From Gammaproteobacteria bacterium (GTDB lineage Bacteria > Pseudomonadota > Gammaproteobacteria > JAKDMP01), in contig JALUYA010000009.1 of the NCBI GenBank assembly GCA_027018875.1, forward strand, positions 34,019 to 98,018: DNA of 64,000 bases, given 5' to 3'. Each line of letters opens with the position of its first letter. Positions within the stretch are counted from its first letter, which is position 1. Below are positions 35,323 to 45,688 of this stretch, in pieces. A program made the translations under genes and the position numbers. The notes beneath the pieces are model-generated. The model saw nothing but the letters and a program-made list of their open reading frames with translations. It was not told the origin of the DNA and searched no databases.

Positions 35323-38124
35323 GTGAATGATTACCGGGATACCTTGAATTTGCCGCGTACCGGTATGCCGATGCGCGCGGGACTTGCAAAGCGTGAACCA
35401 CAAATGTTGGCCGAGTGGGAACGCAGTGACTTGTATGGGCAGATCCGCCGGGCGGCCCGCGGGCGGCCGAAGTTTGTACTGGCTGATGGCCCCCCCTATG
35501 CAAATGGGGCTATTCACATCGGTCACGCAGTCAACAAGATCCTCAAAGACATCGTGGTGCGTTCCCGAACCCTGGCCGGTTTCGATGCGGCTTTTGTTCC
35601 GACCTGGGATTGTCATGGTCTGCCGATCGAGCATGCCGTGGAAAGAAGGCTCGGGCGCAAGGCGCGCGAATTGCCACGGGGTGAATTTCGCCTCGCTTGC
35701 AGAAAATATGCCGCCGAGCAGGTCGAGCGGCAGCGGGCCGGGTTTGTGCGCCTGGGCGTGCTGGCGGATTGGCATAATCCAGCGCTGACGATGGAACCGG
35801 GCTATGAGGGGTGCGAGATTGAGGCGTTGGCGGATTTGTTCGCCGCCGGCCATATTATTCGGCGCGATATGCCGGTACACTGGTGCTTCGATTGCCGTTC
35901 GGCCCTGGCCGAGGCCGAGGTGGAATATGCCGGGCATGAGTCGACGTCATTGGATGTTCGATTCCCGGTGATCAATCCACCTGTCTGTGCGGACCGATTT
36001 GGCGTGACTGTCGCTCTGCCGGTATCGCTTCCGATCTGGACCACGACACCCTGGACCCTACCGGCCAATCAGGCGGTGGCGCTGCATCCCCGGCTGGACT
36101 ATGTGCTTGTCGCGGTCAATATTGGCGCGAGGCGCGAGGCGCTGATCGTGGCCGAAGGGCTGATGACGACGGCGCTCGAGCGCTTCGGGGCAACGGATCC
36201 GGAGATACTCGGGCGGGTACGTGGCGATGCACTGGCCGGCGTCGTCTTGCAACATCCCTGGCTCGAACGCCAGGTTCCGGTCGTCCTGGGCGAACACGTG
36301 ACCCTAGAGATGGGTACCGGTGCCGTGCATACCGCGCCGGGACATGGCCAGGATGACTTTCATCTAGGAGTTCGCTACGGGTTGCCGGTGGAAAATCCAG
36401 TGGATGATGCGGGGAGATTCCTTCCGGGTACCGTCCTGGTGGGCGGGGAAACCCTTGCGACGGGAAACCGAATCATTCTGGCTGAACTCGAACGCCGCGG
36501 CATGCTCCTTGCCCACGCGCCCTATCGACATAGCTACCCGCATTGTTGGCGCCATAAGTCGCCGGTGGTATTTCGCGCCACGCCTCAGTGGTTTATAGAC
36601 CTTGCGGCGAATTCCTTGCGCGCTCGTACCCTGGAGGCGATCGAGCAAGTCGATTGGACCCCGGATTGGGGTCGGGAACGGATGCGCGGGATGATCGCGG
36701 GACGCCCGGACTGGTGCATCTCGCGACAACGCATCTGGGGAGTGCCGCTGGCCCTGTTCGTGAATCGCCAGACCGGTGCGGCCCATCCCGATAGTGCCCG
36801 GCTGCTGCGTGAGGTGGCACAGCGGGTGAAGACACGGGGCCTGGAGGCCTGGGATGCCCTGGATCCGGCGGAATTACTAGGGGATGAGGCAAAAGATTAT
36901 CGCAAGAGTACCGATGTACTCGATGTCTGGCTGGACTCCGGGCTGAGCCATCGGTGCGTGTTGGGACGGCGCGAAGGGCTGGGTTTCCCGGCCGACCTGT
37001 ATCTTGAGGGGTCGGATCAGCACCGGGGCTGGTTTCAATCTTCGTTGCTGACCGGGGTCGCCCTGACGGGTAGTGCGCCTTATCGTCGGGTATTGACCCA
37101 TGGATTTACCGTGGATTCCGAGGGGCGCAAGATGTCGAAGTCCCTGGGTAATGTAGTTGCCCCGCAACAAGTAGTGGACGGCCTCGGCGCCGATATTCTG
37201 CGCCTGTGGGTAAGCGCAACGGATTACCGCCGCGAAATGGCGGTATCCGGCGAGATCCTCAAACGTACCGCAGATGCTTTTCGGCGTATGCGTAATACCT
37301 TGCGGTTCCTGGTTTCCAACCTCTACGATTTCGATCCGGCACACGATACCGTAAGTACGGATGAACTGCTGGCACTCGATCGCTGGTTGCTGATGGAAGC
37401 GCGTGAACTGGGGGTTCAGGTCGAACGCGCCTATGAAAATTACGATTTTCATATCATCTACCAGCGGGTACACAACTTCTGCGTCTCCGAACTGGGAGCC
37501 CTGTTTCTGGACATCACCAAGGATCGCCTCTATACCATGCCGGCGGCCAGCCGGGGGCGGCGCTCGGCGCAGACGGTCTTGTGGCAGGTGGCGGAGGCAC
37601 TGACTCGTTGGCTGGCCCCGATACTCTGTTTTACCGCCGAGGAGGTTTACGCGCATCTGCCGGGGGAGCGCAAGCTGTCGGTTATGATCGAGACTTGGCA
37701 TGAGCTGCCACAGGCAACGGCCACCGATGTCGATTGGAAGGGGGTGTTTACCCTGCGTGAAGAGTTGCTGCGAGGGATTGAAAATCTCCGCCGAGAAAAC
37801 AAAATCAGGGGTTCTCTCGAGGCCAAGGTGACTTTTTACCTCAATTCCACATGGCTGGCGGTGCTGGCGCCCCTAGGCGGCGAGGCCCGGTTCGTGTTTT
37901 TGGTGTCCGAACTAAATCTGCGCCCGGCCGCAGAGCGCCCGAGCGATGTGGAGGTAGGCACGGTTCCGGGAATCTGGTTCCGCATCGAAAAAAGCCCTGA
38001 GGCTCGTTGTGTCCGGTGTTGGCATCATCGCGTGGATGTAGGGAGTGATCCGGGCCACTCCGGGCTGTGTGCCCGCTGTGTGGATAATCTTAGCGGCACC
38101 GGGGAGGATCGCCGGTGGGCATGA
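35323..38124 (+). CDS. ileS: Isoleucyl-tRNA synthetase
   Basis: A 933-residue class I synthetase. Catalytic motifs: [22 protein letters not shown] (HIGH) and [13 protein letters not shown] (KMSKS). The editing domain is inserted around 190-390 ([33 protein letters not shown]). The C-terminus carries a zinc ribbon CVRCWHHR...CARCVDN as in the bacterial type sensitive to mupirocin-like inhibitors. Length and architecture match E. coli. It starts at GTG with GGGACAGGC upstream and overlaps lspA by 10 bp. Confidence 0.98.
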   Translation: MNDYRDTLNLPRTGMPMRAGLAKREPQMLAEWERSDLYGQIRRAARGRPKFVLADGPPYANGAIHIGHAVNKILKDIVVRSRTLAGFDAAFVPTWDCHGLPIEHAVERRLGRKARELPRGEFRLACRKYAAEQVERQRAGFVRLGVLADWHNPALTMEPGYEGCEIEALADLFAAGHIIRRDMPVHWCFDCRSALAEAEVEYAGHESTSLDVRFPVINPPVCADRFGVTVALPVSLPIWTTTPWTLPANQAVALHPRLDYVLVAVNIGARREALIVAEGLMTTALERFGATDPEILGRVRGDALAGVVLQHPWLERQVPVVLGEHVTLEMGTGAVHTAPGHGQDDFHLGVRYGLPVENPVDDAGRFLPGTVLVGGETLATGNRIILAELERRGMLLAHAPYRHSYPHCWRHKSPVVFRATPQWFIDLAANSLRARTLEAIEQVDWTPDWGRERMRGMIAGRPDWCISRQRIWGVPLALFVNRQTGAAHPDSARLLREVAQRVKTRGLEAWDALDPAELLGDEAKDYRKSTDVLDVWLDSGLSHRCVLGRREGLGFPADLYLEGSDQHRGWFQSSLLTGVALTGSAPYRRVLTHGFTVDSEGRKMSKSLGNVVAPQQVVDGLGADILRLWVSATDYRREMAVSGEILKRTADAFRRMRNTLRFLVSNLYDFDPAHDTVSTDELLALDRWLLMEARELGVQVERAYENYDFHIIYQRVHNFCVSELGALFLDITKDRLYTMPAASRGRRSAQTVLWQVAEALTRWLAPILCFTAEEVYAHLPGERKLSVMIETWHELPQATATDVDWKGVFTLREELLRGIENLRRENKIRGSLEAKVTFYLNSTWLAVLAPLGGEARFVFLVSELNLRPAAERPSDVEVGTVPGIWFRIEKSPEARCVRCWHHRVDVGSDPGHSGLCARCVDNLSGTGEDRRWA

Positions 38125-38720
38125 GCCTCCATGGTATCCGGTCCCGGCTGCGTTCCTGGCTGGGTCGCTTCCGGCTGGAATCCTTTTTGTGGCCGACACA
38201 CCCTCCGGTACGTTGGCTGGTACTCTCGGTAGCGGTACTGGTGGCGGATCAGTTCACCAAGTTGTTGGTGCTTTACTATCTGCAGCCTTATCAGCATGTT
38301 TACTTGCTGCCGGTTTTGAATATGACATTGCTCTTTAACCGGGGCGTGGCGTTTAGCTTTCTCGCCGCTGCCAACGGTTGGCAACAGTGGCTGTTCGTTG
38401 CCATCGCATTGGGATTTGTCGTGGTGATAATCGCCTGGATGCGCCGATTGCCGGCTCAGGGACAGGCCTGGTTGGCTGCGGGATTGGCCCTAATTCTCGG
38501 AGGGGCACTGGGGAATGCATTGGATCGGGTATGGCATGGCTATGTGATTGACTTTATCCAGGTGCACTATTCCGACATTTGGTACTTCCCGGCCTTCAAC
38601 ATCGCCGATTCGGCGATCACGATCGGGGCGATTATCGTTATTGCGGATGCCTTGTTCCACCATCGTCGCGTGCCCCCGCCGACCCCGGTCGACCCCGAAA
38701 GGAGGGTTGAGCAGAAATGA
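38115..38720 (+). CDS. lspA: Lipoprotein signal peptidase (signal peptidase II)
   Basis: 201 residues, with an N-terminal extension of about 30 residues over E. coli LspA. Four hydrophobic helices. The family motif [12 protein letters not shown] and the two catalytic aspartates, in [17 protein letters not shown] and [11 protein letters not shown], are present. It cleaves the signal peptide of prolipoproteins such as the LptM and LysM proteins coded here. GTG at 38115 or ATG at 38121 could be the start; both lie in the end of ileS. The usual fkpB and ispH do not follow. Confidence 0.95.
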   Translation: MGMSLHGIRSRLRSWLGRFRLESFLWPTHPPVRWLVLSVAVLVADQFTKLLVLYYLQPYQHVYLLPVLNMTLLFNRGVAFSFLAAANGWQQWLFVAIALGFVVVIIAWMRRLPAQGQAWLAAGLALILGGALGNALDRVWHGYVIDFIQVHYSDIWYFPAFNIADSAITIGAIIVIADALFHHRRVPPPTPVDPERRVEQK

Positions 38721-38858
38721 TCGGGAAAGGATTATTATGGAACCATGGTTTACTCGCGGCGGGAATGCCGAACGGCACAATATTCGGAGGATTTCCCGGA
38801 TTTCTATTCGTAGAAATTTTTTGGCGGCAAAAAGAACCGTAGATTGCAAGTATTTGGA

Positions 38859-38887
38859 TTGATTTAAGCTAGCTTATTCAGTATACC
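38859..38887 (+). promoter_or_regulatory. Promoter of sodB
   Basis: TTGATT, 17 bp, TATACC. A start near 38894 gives a leader of about 14 nt that includes the GGAGG ribosome site. Confidence 0.5.
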
Positions 38888-38907
38888 CAGGTATGGAGGA
38901 TTTTTTG

Positions 38908-39489
38908 ATGCATCATGAGTTGCCTGAATTGCCCTATGACCTGAATGCCCTCGCCCCGCACATTTCCGAGGAAACGCTTGAGTACCATTATGGCAAGCAT
39001 CACCAAGGCTATGTCAATAATTTAAATAAGCTGATAGCGGGAACCGAGTTCGAGGCCATGAATCTGGAGGATATCATCGGCAAGGCAAACGGGGTTATTT
39101 TCAATAATGCCGCCCAGGCCTGGAATCATGCCTTCTACTGGACTTCATTGTCCCCGAATGGGGGCGGTGAACCCGGTGGACCTTTGGCTCGGGCCATTGA
39201 CGCGGCTTTCGGCTCCTTTGCCGAATTCCGCAAGGAATTCACTGCCCAGGCTGCCGGCTTGTTCGGTTCCGGCTGGGTCTGGTTAGTTAAAAATCGCGAT
39301 GGTTCGCTTGCCATTATGAAAGGGCAAAATGCGGAAACCCCTTTGCGTACCGGAGAGACCGCCCTGTTGACCTGCGACGTCTGGGAGCATGCCTATTACA
39401 TCGACTATCGCAATGCCCGTCCCAGGTATCTCGAGGCCCTATGGGAGATCTTCGACTGGGACTTTGCGACCAGGAATTTCACCGGTTGA
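38908..39489 (+). CDS. sodB: Superoxide dismutase, Fe type
   Basis: Start moved to the ATG at 38908 (MHHELPELPYDLNALAPHISEETLEYHYGKHHQGYVNNLN), with GGAGG eight bases before; 193 residues. Metal ligands are the His of EYHYGKHH, the His of NNAAQAWNHAFYW, and the Asp and His of CDVWEHAYYIDY. NNAAQAWNHAFYW and FGSGWVWLV favour the iron enzyme over the manganese one. Probably cytoplasmic, as no signal peptide is seen. The downstream gene is a monothiol glutaredoxin. Confidence 0.95.
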   Translation: MHHELPELPYDLNALAPHISEETLEYHYGKHHQGYVNNLNKLIAGTEFEAMNLEDIIGKANGVIFNNAAQAWNHAFYWTSLSPNGGGEPGGPLARAIDAAFGSFAEFRKEFTAQAAGLFGSGWVWLVKNRDGSLAIMKGQNAETPLRTGETALLTCDVWEHAYYIDYRNARPRYLEALWEIFDWDFATRNFTG

Positions 39490-39718
39490 CGCCCGGGGCC
39501 GGAATAAATGGGGATTGATTTTTCTGCAAGCCGAAATGTTTTCCAAAGCCTCGGTAGCGGGAGGCATGTTGCGCGAGGTACAGGAAAGTGCCTCGGCGGA
39601 TCGACCACGGTCGGATCCGCGACTCCGGGGGCCCAGGGACGGGCTTTCCCGGGGCCATTGAGACCTTTTAAGGATTTTCTGGTTTGGACAATAGGCCGCG
39701 AGGCCGGGAGTAATAAAT

Positions 39719-40036
39719 ATGAACGTTGAAGACAGGATTCGGGACTATTTGTCCAATCCGGCCGTGTTGTTTATAAAGGGAACAGCGGATTCCCCGCAAT
39801 GCGGATTCAGTGCCCAGGCGGTGCAGATATTACGCGCGCTCGATGCCGATTTCGTCTCCGTAAATATTCTTGAAGACCCCGAGTTGCGCGAGGCGCTCAG
39901 GCATCATTCCGACTGGCCGACCTACCCCCAATTCTACCTGCGGGGAGAGCTGCTTGGGGGGGCGGATATTTTACTGGAAATGTATCGTTCCGGCGAGCTG
40001 GCAAAAAGACTTGAGTCGATTAATGATCCCGGTTGA
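39719..40036 (+). CDS. grxD: Monothiol glutaredoxin (Grx4 type)
   Basis: 105 residues. FIKGTADSPQCGFSAQAVQILRAL holds the CGFS active site that binds a glutathione-coordinated 2Fe-2S cluster; WPTYPQFYLRGELLGGADILLEMYRSGEL completes the family pattern (family usual: KGTPxxPxCGFS and WPTxPQLYVxGExxGGxDI). It carries Fe-S clusters between scaffold and target proteins. GGGAG lies nine bases before the ATG. Residue A in GTADSP replaces the usual proline. Confidence 0.95.
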   Translation: MNVEDRIRDYLSNPAVLFIKGTADSPQCGFSAQAVQILRALDADFVSVNILEDPELREALRHHSDWPTYPQFYLRGELLGGADILLEMYRSGELAKRLESINDPG

Positions 40037-40143
40037 ATCGGCTGCATACAATCGAAGCCGTAGCGAGTAGATCGGAAGCAACCGCGGGCTTTTAAAAAAT
40101 AGGTTTTTTACCTTGGTAGAGCCGACTTGCGGTAGGGTATTTC

Positions 40144-40171
40144 TTGCCGGTGAACCGTTAATCACTATAAT
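40144..40171 (+). promoter_or_regulatory. Promoter of lptM-polA
   Basis: TTGCCG, 16 bp, TATAAT (perfect -10), about 30 bp before the lptM ATG. Confidence 0.6.
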
Positions 40172-40201
40172 CGACCTATTCGCCAGAATCGGGGCCAGGC
40201 C

Positions 40202-40390
40202 ATGTTTTTTTCTTGGATACGCAGTCTATCGCTCCGCTTGTCGGCTGCTTGTATTTTGCCGCTTGCACTCGCACTCGCCGGCTGTGGCCAAACGGGGCCG
40301 CTATCCTTGCCGCCCGCGAAGAAAAAACTGGGGATAAAGAGCCCGGTTTCGCGGACGCTTCCGGCTCCACAAAGGGTGCATCATGAATAA
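40202..40390 (+). CDS. lptM: LptM-like lipoprotein
   Basis: 62 residues. A signal peptide with lipobox LALAGC is followed by GQTGPLSLPP, the conserved G-Q-x-G-P-L-x-L-P stretch of LptM (formerly YifL), a small outer membrane lipoprotein that helps LptD form its native disulfides in the LPS translocon. The rest is a short basic tail. In enteric bacteria it precedes dapF; here it overlaps the polA start by 8 bp. Confidence 0.82.
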   Translation: MFFSWIRSLSLRLSAACILPLALALAGCGQTGPLSLPPAKKKLGIKSPVSRTLPAPQRVHHE

Positions 40391-43049
40391 CCCAGTGTTG
40401 CTAGTGGTGGATGGATCGTCCTACCTGTATCGTGCGTTTCATGCCTTACCCCCACTGGAAACCACGGATGGACGGCCTACCGGCGCAATCTACGGGGTTG
40501 CCAGTATGCTCAACCGGCTGCGGCGAGATGAACGTCCGAGCCGGGTCGCGGTGGTGTTCGATGCCCCAGGCCCGACTTTTCGTGACCGACTCTATACCGC
40601 TTATAAGGCTAATCGAGCCGCCATGCCCGAGGATCTGGTCGTACAGGTCGATCCCCTACTGGAGTTGATCGAAGCCTTGGGGCTGCCTCTTTTGCGTCTA
40701 TCCGGGGTAGAGGCCGATGACGTGATTGCAACCCTGGTTCGGCGCCATGCCGCTTTGGGGGAACAGATAGTAATCGCCAGCGGCGATAAGGATCTGGCCC
40801 AATTGGTCGATAACGGGATCGTGATGGTGGATACCATGCGCGGGACCCGAATGGGGCGGGCGGGGGTCGAGGAGAAATTCGGTGTGCCTCCGGAACGGAT
40901 CGTCGATTTGCTGGCTCTCATGGGAGACAGCTCGGACAATATTCCAGGTATTCCGGGCATTGGCCCGAAGACGGCCGCCAAATGGCTGTCCAAGTATGGC
41001 AGTCTCGATGCTTTGCGCGAACACGCGCACGAGATTAAGGGCAAGGCGGGGGAACGGCTGCGCGAGCATCTGGCAGGATTGGATCTTTCGGTTCGCTTGG
41101 CTACCGTACGGGATGACCTTGATTTGCAAATTACTCCCGAGGCGTTGATTCCCCGGGCTCCGGATATCGGGCGACTCCGAAAAATTTACGCCGATCTTGG
41201 GTTCAGACACTGGCTCGATGAATTGAACCGTACAGATCCCCCGGCGCCGACACGGAACTACACCTTGGTGGAAAATCGGGAAAATATGGAACTGTGGCTC
41301 GAAAAGGTTCGTGCGGCGCAGTGGTTTGCATTCGATCTGGAAACCACCAGTCTGAATTACCTCGAAGCCCGCATCGTCGGCATCGCGCTGGCCGTGGCTC
41401 CTGGCGACGCGGCCTATATTCCCCTTGCCCATACGCAGGCGCAACCACTGGATCGGGATGAGGTCCTGATGCGGTTTAAGCCGCTATGGGAAAACCCCGC
41501 TTACCCCAAGTTGGGACACCACCTGAAATATGACGCCCATGTTTTGGCTAATCACGGCATTCATCTGGCGGGGATCCGTCACGATACCCTGCTCGAATCT
41601 TATGTGCTCGATCCCACCGCGGGGCGGCATGACCTGGATTCCCTGGCCGCGCGGGTGCTGAAGGAAAAAACCATCACCTACGAAGAGGTCGCAGGGAAAG
41701 GGGTAAAGCAGATCGGTTTTGCCGAGGTGCCTCTCGATCGGGCCGGGGTTTATGCCGCCGAGGACGCGGACGTAACCTGGCGCCTGCACCAGGCCCTGTG
41801 GCCGCGGTTACGCCGGGTACCGGCCCTGCAGGCGGTTTATGAGGAGATTGAAATACCGCTGGTGCCGGTGTTGCTGTCCATGGAACGCCGCGGGGTGATG
41901 ATCGATAGCAACCTGCTCAAGATTCAGAGCCGGGAACTGGCCCAACGGATGGAACAGGTTCAGGCCGAGGCCTGGCGGCTGGCCGGGCGGGAGTTCAACC
42001 TGGATTCTCCGGCCCAGTTGGCCGTGGTATTGTTTTCTGATTTACACCTTCCGGTGATTCGCAAGACCCCCAAGGGACAGCCCTCAACCGCCGAATCGGT
42101 GCTGGGTGAATTGGCCGCCAAGCATCCCTTGCCACAGCGCATTCTCGATTACCGCTCCCTGGCCAAGTTGCGTTCCACCTATACCGAGAAACTACCTGCG
42201 AGCGTTAATCCAGGGACCGGTAGGGTGCATACGCTATATAACCAGAGCGGAACCTCTACCGGGCGGCTTTCCTCTTCCGAACCCAATTTACAGAATATCC
42301 CCATTCGCACGGCCGAGGGCAGAAAGATTCGTCGTGCCTTCGTTGCGCCTGAAGGCTGGAGCATCGTGGCTGCGGATTACTCGCAGATCGAGTTGCGCAT
42401 CATGGCGCACCTGTCGGGCGATGCGGGTCTGCGTCGCGCCTTTGCCGAAGGGCGGGACATTCACCGAGCCACGGCCGCCGAGGTTTTCGGGCACCGCCTC
42501 GAGGAGGTCGGCCCGGCGGAGCGGCGTGCGGCCAAGGCCATCAACTTCGGCCTGATCTACGGCATGTCGTCTTTTGGGCTGGCGCGGCAATTGGGCATAG
42601 GCCGGGAGGAGGCACAAGAATATATCGAGCGCTACTTCGAGCGCTACCCCGGCGTGCGTGATTACATGCACGCAACCCGGCAGCAGGCAAAACGTGAAGG
42701 CTACGTGGAAACGATTTTCGGGCGCCGATTGTATGTGCCGGAAATCAAGAGCCGTAATGCCCACCGCCGCCAGGGTGCGGAGCGGGCGGCAATCAATGCG
42801 CCGATGCAGGGCAGCGCCGCCGATATCATCAAGCGGGCGATGATTGCCATCCATGCCTGGTGCGCTACAGAGAACAGCGATGTCCATTTGGTTATGCAGG
42901 TGCATGATGAGCTGGTTTTCGAAGTTGCCGCGGCAAAGCTTGAGTCGGCCGTTACCAAGATTCGCGAGAAGATGGGATCCGCCGCGGATCTAGCCGTGTC
43001 GCTGGTGGTTGAAATCGGGGTTGGGGCGAATTGGGACGAGGCCCACTAA
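40383..43049 (+). CDS. polA: DNA polymerase I
   Basis: 888 residues with all three activities. The 5'-3' exonuclease (1 to about 290) has VDGSSYLYRAFHALP, GVEADDVIATL, SGDKDLAQLV and GDSSDNIPGIPGIGPKTAAKWL. The proofreading domain has FDLETTSLN, LGHHLKYDAHVL and YAAEDADVTWRLH, so the catalytic acids are kept. The polymerase has motif A AADYSQIELRIMAHLSGD, motif B RRAAKAINFGLIYGMSSFGLA and motif C VMQVHDELVFEV. It fills repair gaps and removes Okazaki primers. It overlaps lptM at its start and ends 25 bp before a convergent gene. Confidence 0.98.
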   Translation: MNNPVLLVVDGSSYLYRAFHALPPLETTDGRPTGAIYGVASMLNRLRRDERPSRVAVVFDAPGPTFRDRLYTAYKANRAAMPEDLVVQVDPLLELIEALGLPLLRLSGVEADDVIATLVRRHAALGEQIVIASGDKDLAQLVDNGIVMVDTMRGTRMGRAGVEEKFGVPPERIVDLLALMGDSSDNIPGIPGIGPKTAAKWLSKYGSLDALREHAHEIKGKAGERLREHLAGLDLSVRLATVRDDLDLQITPEALIPRAPDIGRLRKIYADLGFRHWLDELNRTDPPAPTRNYTLVENRENMELWLEKVRAAQWFAFDLETTSLNYLEARIVGIALAVAPGDAAYIPLAHTQAQPLDRDEVLMRFKPLWENPAYPKLGHHLKYDAHVLANHGIHLAGIRHDTLLESYVLDPTAGRHDLDSLAARVLKEKTITYEEVAGKGVKQIGFAEVPLDRAGVYAAEDADVTWRLHQALWPRLRRVPALQAVYEEIEIPLVPVLLSMERRGVMIDSNLLKIQSRELAQRMEQVQAEAWRLAGREFNLDSPAQLAVVLFSDLHLPVIRKTPKGQPSTAESVLGELAAKHPLPQRILDYRSLAKLRSTYTEKLPASVNPGTGRVHTLYNQSGTSTGRLSSSEPNLQNIPIRTAEGRKIRRAFVAPEGWSIVAADYSQIELRIMAHLSGDAGLRRAFAEGRDIHRATAAEVFGHRLEEVGPAERRAAKAINFGLIYGMSSFGLARQLGIGREEAQEYIERYFERYPGVRDYMHATRQQAKREGYVETIFGRRLYVPEIKSRNAHRRQGAERAAINAPMQGSAADIIKRAMIAIHAWCATENSDVHLVMQVHDELVFEVAAAKLESAVTKIREKMGSAADLAVSLVVEIGVGANWDEAH

Positions 43050-43074
43050 GAGTGGCCGATCCAAGAAGTACAGT

Positions 43075-43881
43075 CTATTTCTCGGCCCCGGCTGTGTCGC
43101 CAACCCGTGCGGCTGGGACGAGCCGGCCCGGGGCCAGGCGGGCTCCCTGACGCCAGGTGATGCCACTGCGGTTCAGCTCACGGGTAAATTCACTTTGCGC
43201 CGCTTCGACTGCGGGGTCGGAGCCTTTCAATCCGATCTCAACCCGCCAGGGTCGTCCACCCCGTGGCAGACTCGAAAGGCGGATTTCGGGGCAGGCGGCC
43301 AGGAGCCTCTCCATGATCGGCACCAACTCGCTTTCCGCTACGTCGTAAACTTCGAACAATTGTTCCACTACGGGTTCGCGCCGCAACGAGGCATAGCGCT
43401 CATCGAAGATTTGGCTCATCATCGCGGCCGACATCTCCGGAAAACCCGGCAGAAAATGATGATCTCCCAGGCTGAAACCCGGGATCAACCCGGAGGAGTT
43501 GGGGATTAGTGATGCACCTTGCGGTACCTCGGCCATGCGAATGCGGTTGGGGTAGGCCGCCTTGCCGAACCGGGTTTCCAGCAGCCGAACGACTTCGGGA
43601 TGACGCATGAGTGGTACGCCGGCTGCTTGAGCGGCGGCGGGTCGGGTAACATCGTCCGGGGTGGAACCGATTCCCCCCAGACTAAAGACCAGGCTGGTGC
43701 TGTGCAGCGTTTCGCGAAACACCGCGCTCAGGCGAGCTAGATCGTCACGCTCGATCCGCACCCAGCTCAGTTCGAGGCCACGTTCACCCAGCAGCCGTGC
43801 CGCATTTTCTAGATGTTTGTCCCGGCGTTTGGCGGATAACAGCTCATCGCCGATGATGATAAGTCCGATATCGGGATTCAT
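43075..43881 (-). CDS. Molybdopterin-binding (CinA N-terminal/MoaB-like) protein
   Basis: 268 residues. IGLIIIGDELLSAKRRDKHLENAARLLGERGLELSWVRIERDD and LVFSLGGIGSTPDDVTRPAAAQAAGVPL form the MoCF_biosynth fold; NRIRMAEVPQGASLIPNSSGLIPGFSLGDHHFLPGFPEMSAAM is the CinA-type continuation. The C-terminal nicotinamide-nucleotide amidase domain of full CinA is absent. Such short proteins are often labelled competence/damage-inducible, but their activity is uncertain, with nucleotide pyrophosphatase suggested for relatives. It is convergent with polA. Confidence 0.85.
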   Translation of the reverse strand: MNPDIGLIIIGDELLSAKRRDKHLENAARLLGERGLELSWVRIERDDLARLSAVFRETLHSTSLVFSLGGIGSTPDDVTRPAAAQAAGVPLMRHPEVVRLLETRFGKAAYPNRIRMAEVPQGASLIPNSSGLIPGFSLGDHHFLPGFPEMSAAMMSQIFDERYASLRREPVVEQLFEVYDVAESELVPIMERLLAACPEIRLSSLPRGGRPWRVEIGLKGSDPAVEAAQSEFTRELNRSGITWRQGARLAPGRLVPAARVGDTAGAEK

Positions 43882-44153
43882 AATTCAGGCCCTGTCAGTT
43901 GGCCCCTTCCGGGGACGTAAAAGGGATGATTTTCCGAGGTGGGAGCGGGCGGTCAAGCTCCAATCCTCGAGGGATCGGCCCGGAAATCCCGCTTCCCCCA
44001 ACGTACAGCAAAGAGGAAATCATAGGACACACCGTCGTGCGGCTGCCCGATTGCGCTCGCCCGGGGGGTGAAACCGGGCCGTTGCGGTCCAGACCCGAAC
44101 CACGCCCAAGGAGGTGGACGGGCATTGATGCCAATTAAGGCCGAGAAATCGGG

Positions 44154-45068
44154 CTATCTCGGTTCCCCGGCAAGCCAGTCACGCGGCTTAAGAAAGTAGG
44201 CCGTCAGTCGATCCTCGGGGCTACCGGGAGCAGGCCGCCAATCATAGCGCCAATGAGCCTCGGGAGGCAGAGAAGCCAGAACCGACTCGACCCGCCCGTC
44301 CGACTGCAGGCCGAAGCGGGTACCGCGGTCATAAATCAGGTTGAACTCCACATAGCGGCCCCGGCGGTAGAGCTGGAATGCCCGCTCGCGTTCGCCCCAG
44401 GGGTGGGTCTTGCGGTGCTCGAAGATAGGCAGATAGGCGGGTAGATAGTGCTCGCCCACCGCGCGTACAAAGCGAAAGCACCGTTCGAAGCCCCATTCGT
44501 TAAGGTCATCGAAGAAGATTCCGCCGATACCACGGGCTTCGCCGCGGTGAGGAAGGTAGAAATACTCGTCGCACCAGCGCTTGAAGCGCGGATAAATATC
44601 ATCGCCAAAGGGGGTACAGGCAGCGCGTGCCGTACGATGCCAGTGGCGGCAGTCCTGCTCGAAACCATAGCAGGGAGTGAGGTCGAATCCACCACCAAAC
44701 CACCACACCGGTGCTATGCCGGGTTTCTCGGCAAGAAAAAATCGCAGATTAAAATGCGAAGCGGGTACATAGGGATTGCGGGGGTGGACGATCACCGAGA
44801 CGCCGGCGGCGTGAAAGTCGTATCCGGACAGTGCCGGGTGCAACGCGCTTGCCGCGGGCGGCAAGCCGTTGCCGGAGATGGCTGAAAAATTTACTGCGCC
44901 CTTTTCGATCATCCCGTCGCCTTCTATCGTCCGGGTGATACCACCGCCGCCTTCGCGGCGCTCCCAGCGGTTCTGGCACAGGCGCGGGTTGTCATCGAGG
45001 CTTACCAAGCCGGCGACAATATCGATTTGCAGCCTTCTTAGCCAGGTTTCCACCTCGGGATAGTTCAC
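44154..45068 (-). CDS. hemF: Coproporphyrinogen III oxidase, oxygen-dependent
   Basis: 304 residues, close to E. coli HemF (299). It decarboxylates two propionates of coproporphyrinogen III using O2. Signatures: [56 protein letters not shown], and [41 protein letters not shown]. An aerobic life-style is implied. Its ATG overlaps the tsaC stop by four bases. Confidence 0.97.
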   Translation of the reverse strand: MNYPEVETWLRRLQIDIVAGLVSLDDNPRLCQNRWERREGGGGITRTIEGDGMIEKGAVNFSAISGNGLPPAASALHPALSGYDFHAAGVSVIVHPRNPYVPASHFNLRFFLAEKPGIAPVWWFGGGFDLTPCYGFEQDCRHWHRTARAACTPFGDDIYPRFKRWCDEYFYLPHRGEARGIGGIFFDDLNEWGFERCFRFVRAVGEHYLPAYLPIFEHRKTHPWGERERAFQLYRRGRYVEFNLIYDRGTRFGLQSDGRVESVLASLPPEAHWRYDWRPAPGSPEDRLTAYFLKPRDWLAGEPR

Positions 45069-45688
45069 GAGGTTTTCCCCGGAGCCGGGCGAATTACGCG
45101 CCCTCCCGCCAGTTCGCGGATTTCGGAGGGACCGGCGAGGCCGCCCAGGCAGCCATCGAGGAGGCCTGCAAGCGCACCGCCGAAACGCTTGAGTACCGCT
45201 TCCGCCGTCGGCTCGGGCGGCTCACCGCTTGAATTGGCGCTGGTGGAAACAATGGCCGTGCCGGCCGCCGTGGCCAGATCGCGTGCCACCGGGTGGGCAC
45301 TGACGCGGACGGCAACCGTCGAACGGGTGCCGGTGATCCAAGCGGGGCAGTCCGCCGCAGCGGGGACGATCCAGGTCACCGGTCCCGGCCAGGTGGCCTC
45401 CAGCCGCGCCCGGGCGACGGAATCAAGCGGTGCGATCCAGGGCTCCAATTGCTTGAAATCGGCCGCCAGCAGGACCAACCCCTTGTTGCGATTGCGCCGC
45501 TTGAGGGCAAGCAGTCGCCCGACCGCATCGGGGTTGGCCGGGTCGCAGCCTAGCCCCCATACGCCTTCGGTAGGGTAGGCGACGATGCCACCCGCCAACA
45601 GCATCCGCGCCCCCGCCGCCGCTGAATCTATTTTCCCTTGCGGCGGCGGGGGCGCTTGGCGGGAGCTTGGTTCAGAAGTTCTTGGCAT
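45065..45688 (-). CDS. tsaC: Threonylcarbamoyl-AMP synthase
   Basis: 207 residues in the YrdC fold. [46 protein letters not shown] is the ATP and threonine site, and [11 protein letters not shown] is the conserved SxTSAN-like block. It makes the activated threonylcarbamoyl group for the t6A base of ANN-decoding tRNAs. The start is uncertain: the ATG at 45688 makes a 61-bp overlap with topA and a proline-rich N-terminus; the next ATG (45604) removes the first helix. I keep the longer form. Confidence 0.9.
   Translation of the reverse strand: MPRTSEPSSRQAPPPPQGKIDSAAAGARMLLAGGIVAYPTEGVWGLGCDPANPDAVGRLLALKRRNRNKGLVLLAADFKQLEPWIAPLDSVARARLEATWPGPVTWIVPAAADCPAWITGTRSTVAVRVSAHPVARDLATAAGTAIVSTSANSSGEPPEPTAEAVLKRFGGALAGLLDGCLGGLAGPSEIRELAGGRVIRPAPGKTS

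Noticed and set aside
41510-41560. PolA proofreading motif reads GHHLKYD instead of GQNLKYD
   Set aside because: The Asp is kept, and His at this position occurs in other active PolA proteins as far as I recall; not evidence of lost proofreading.
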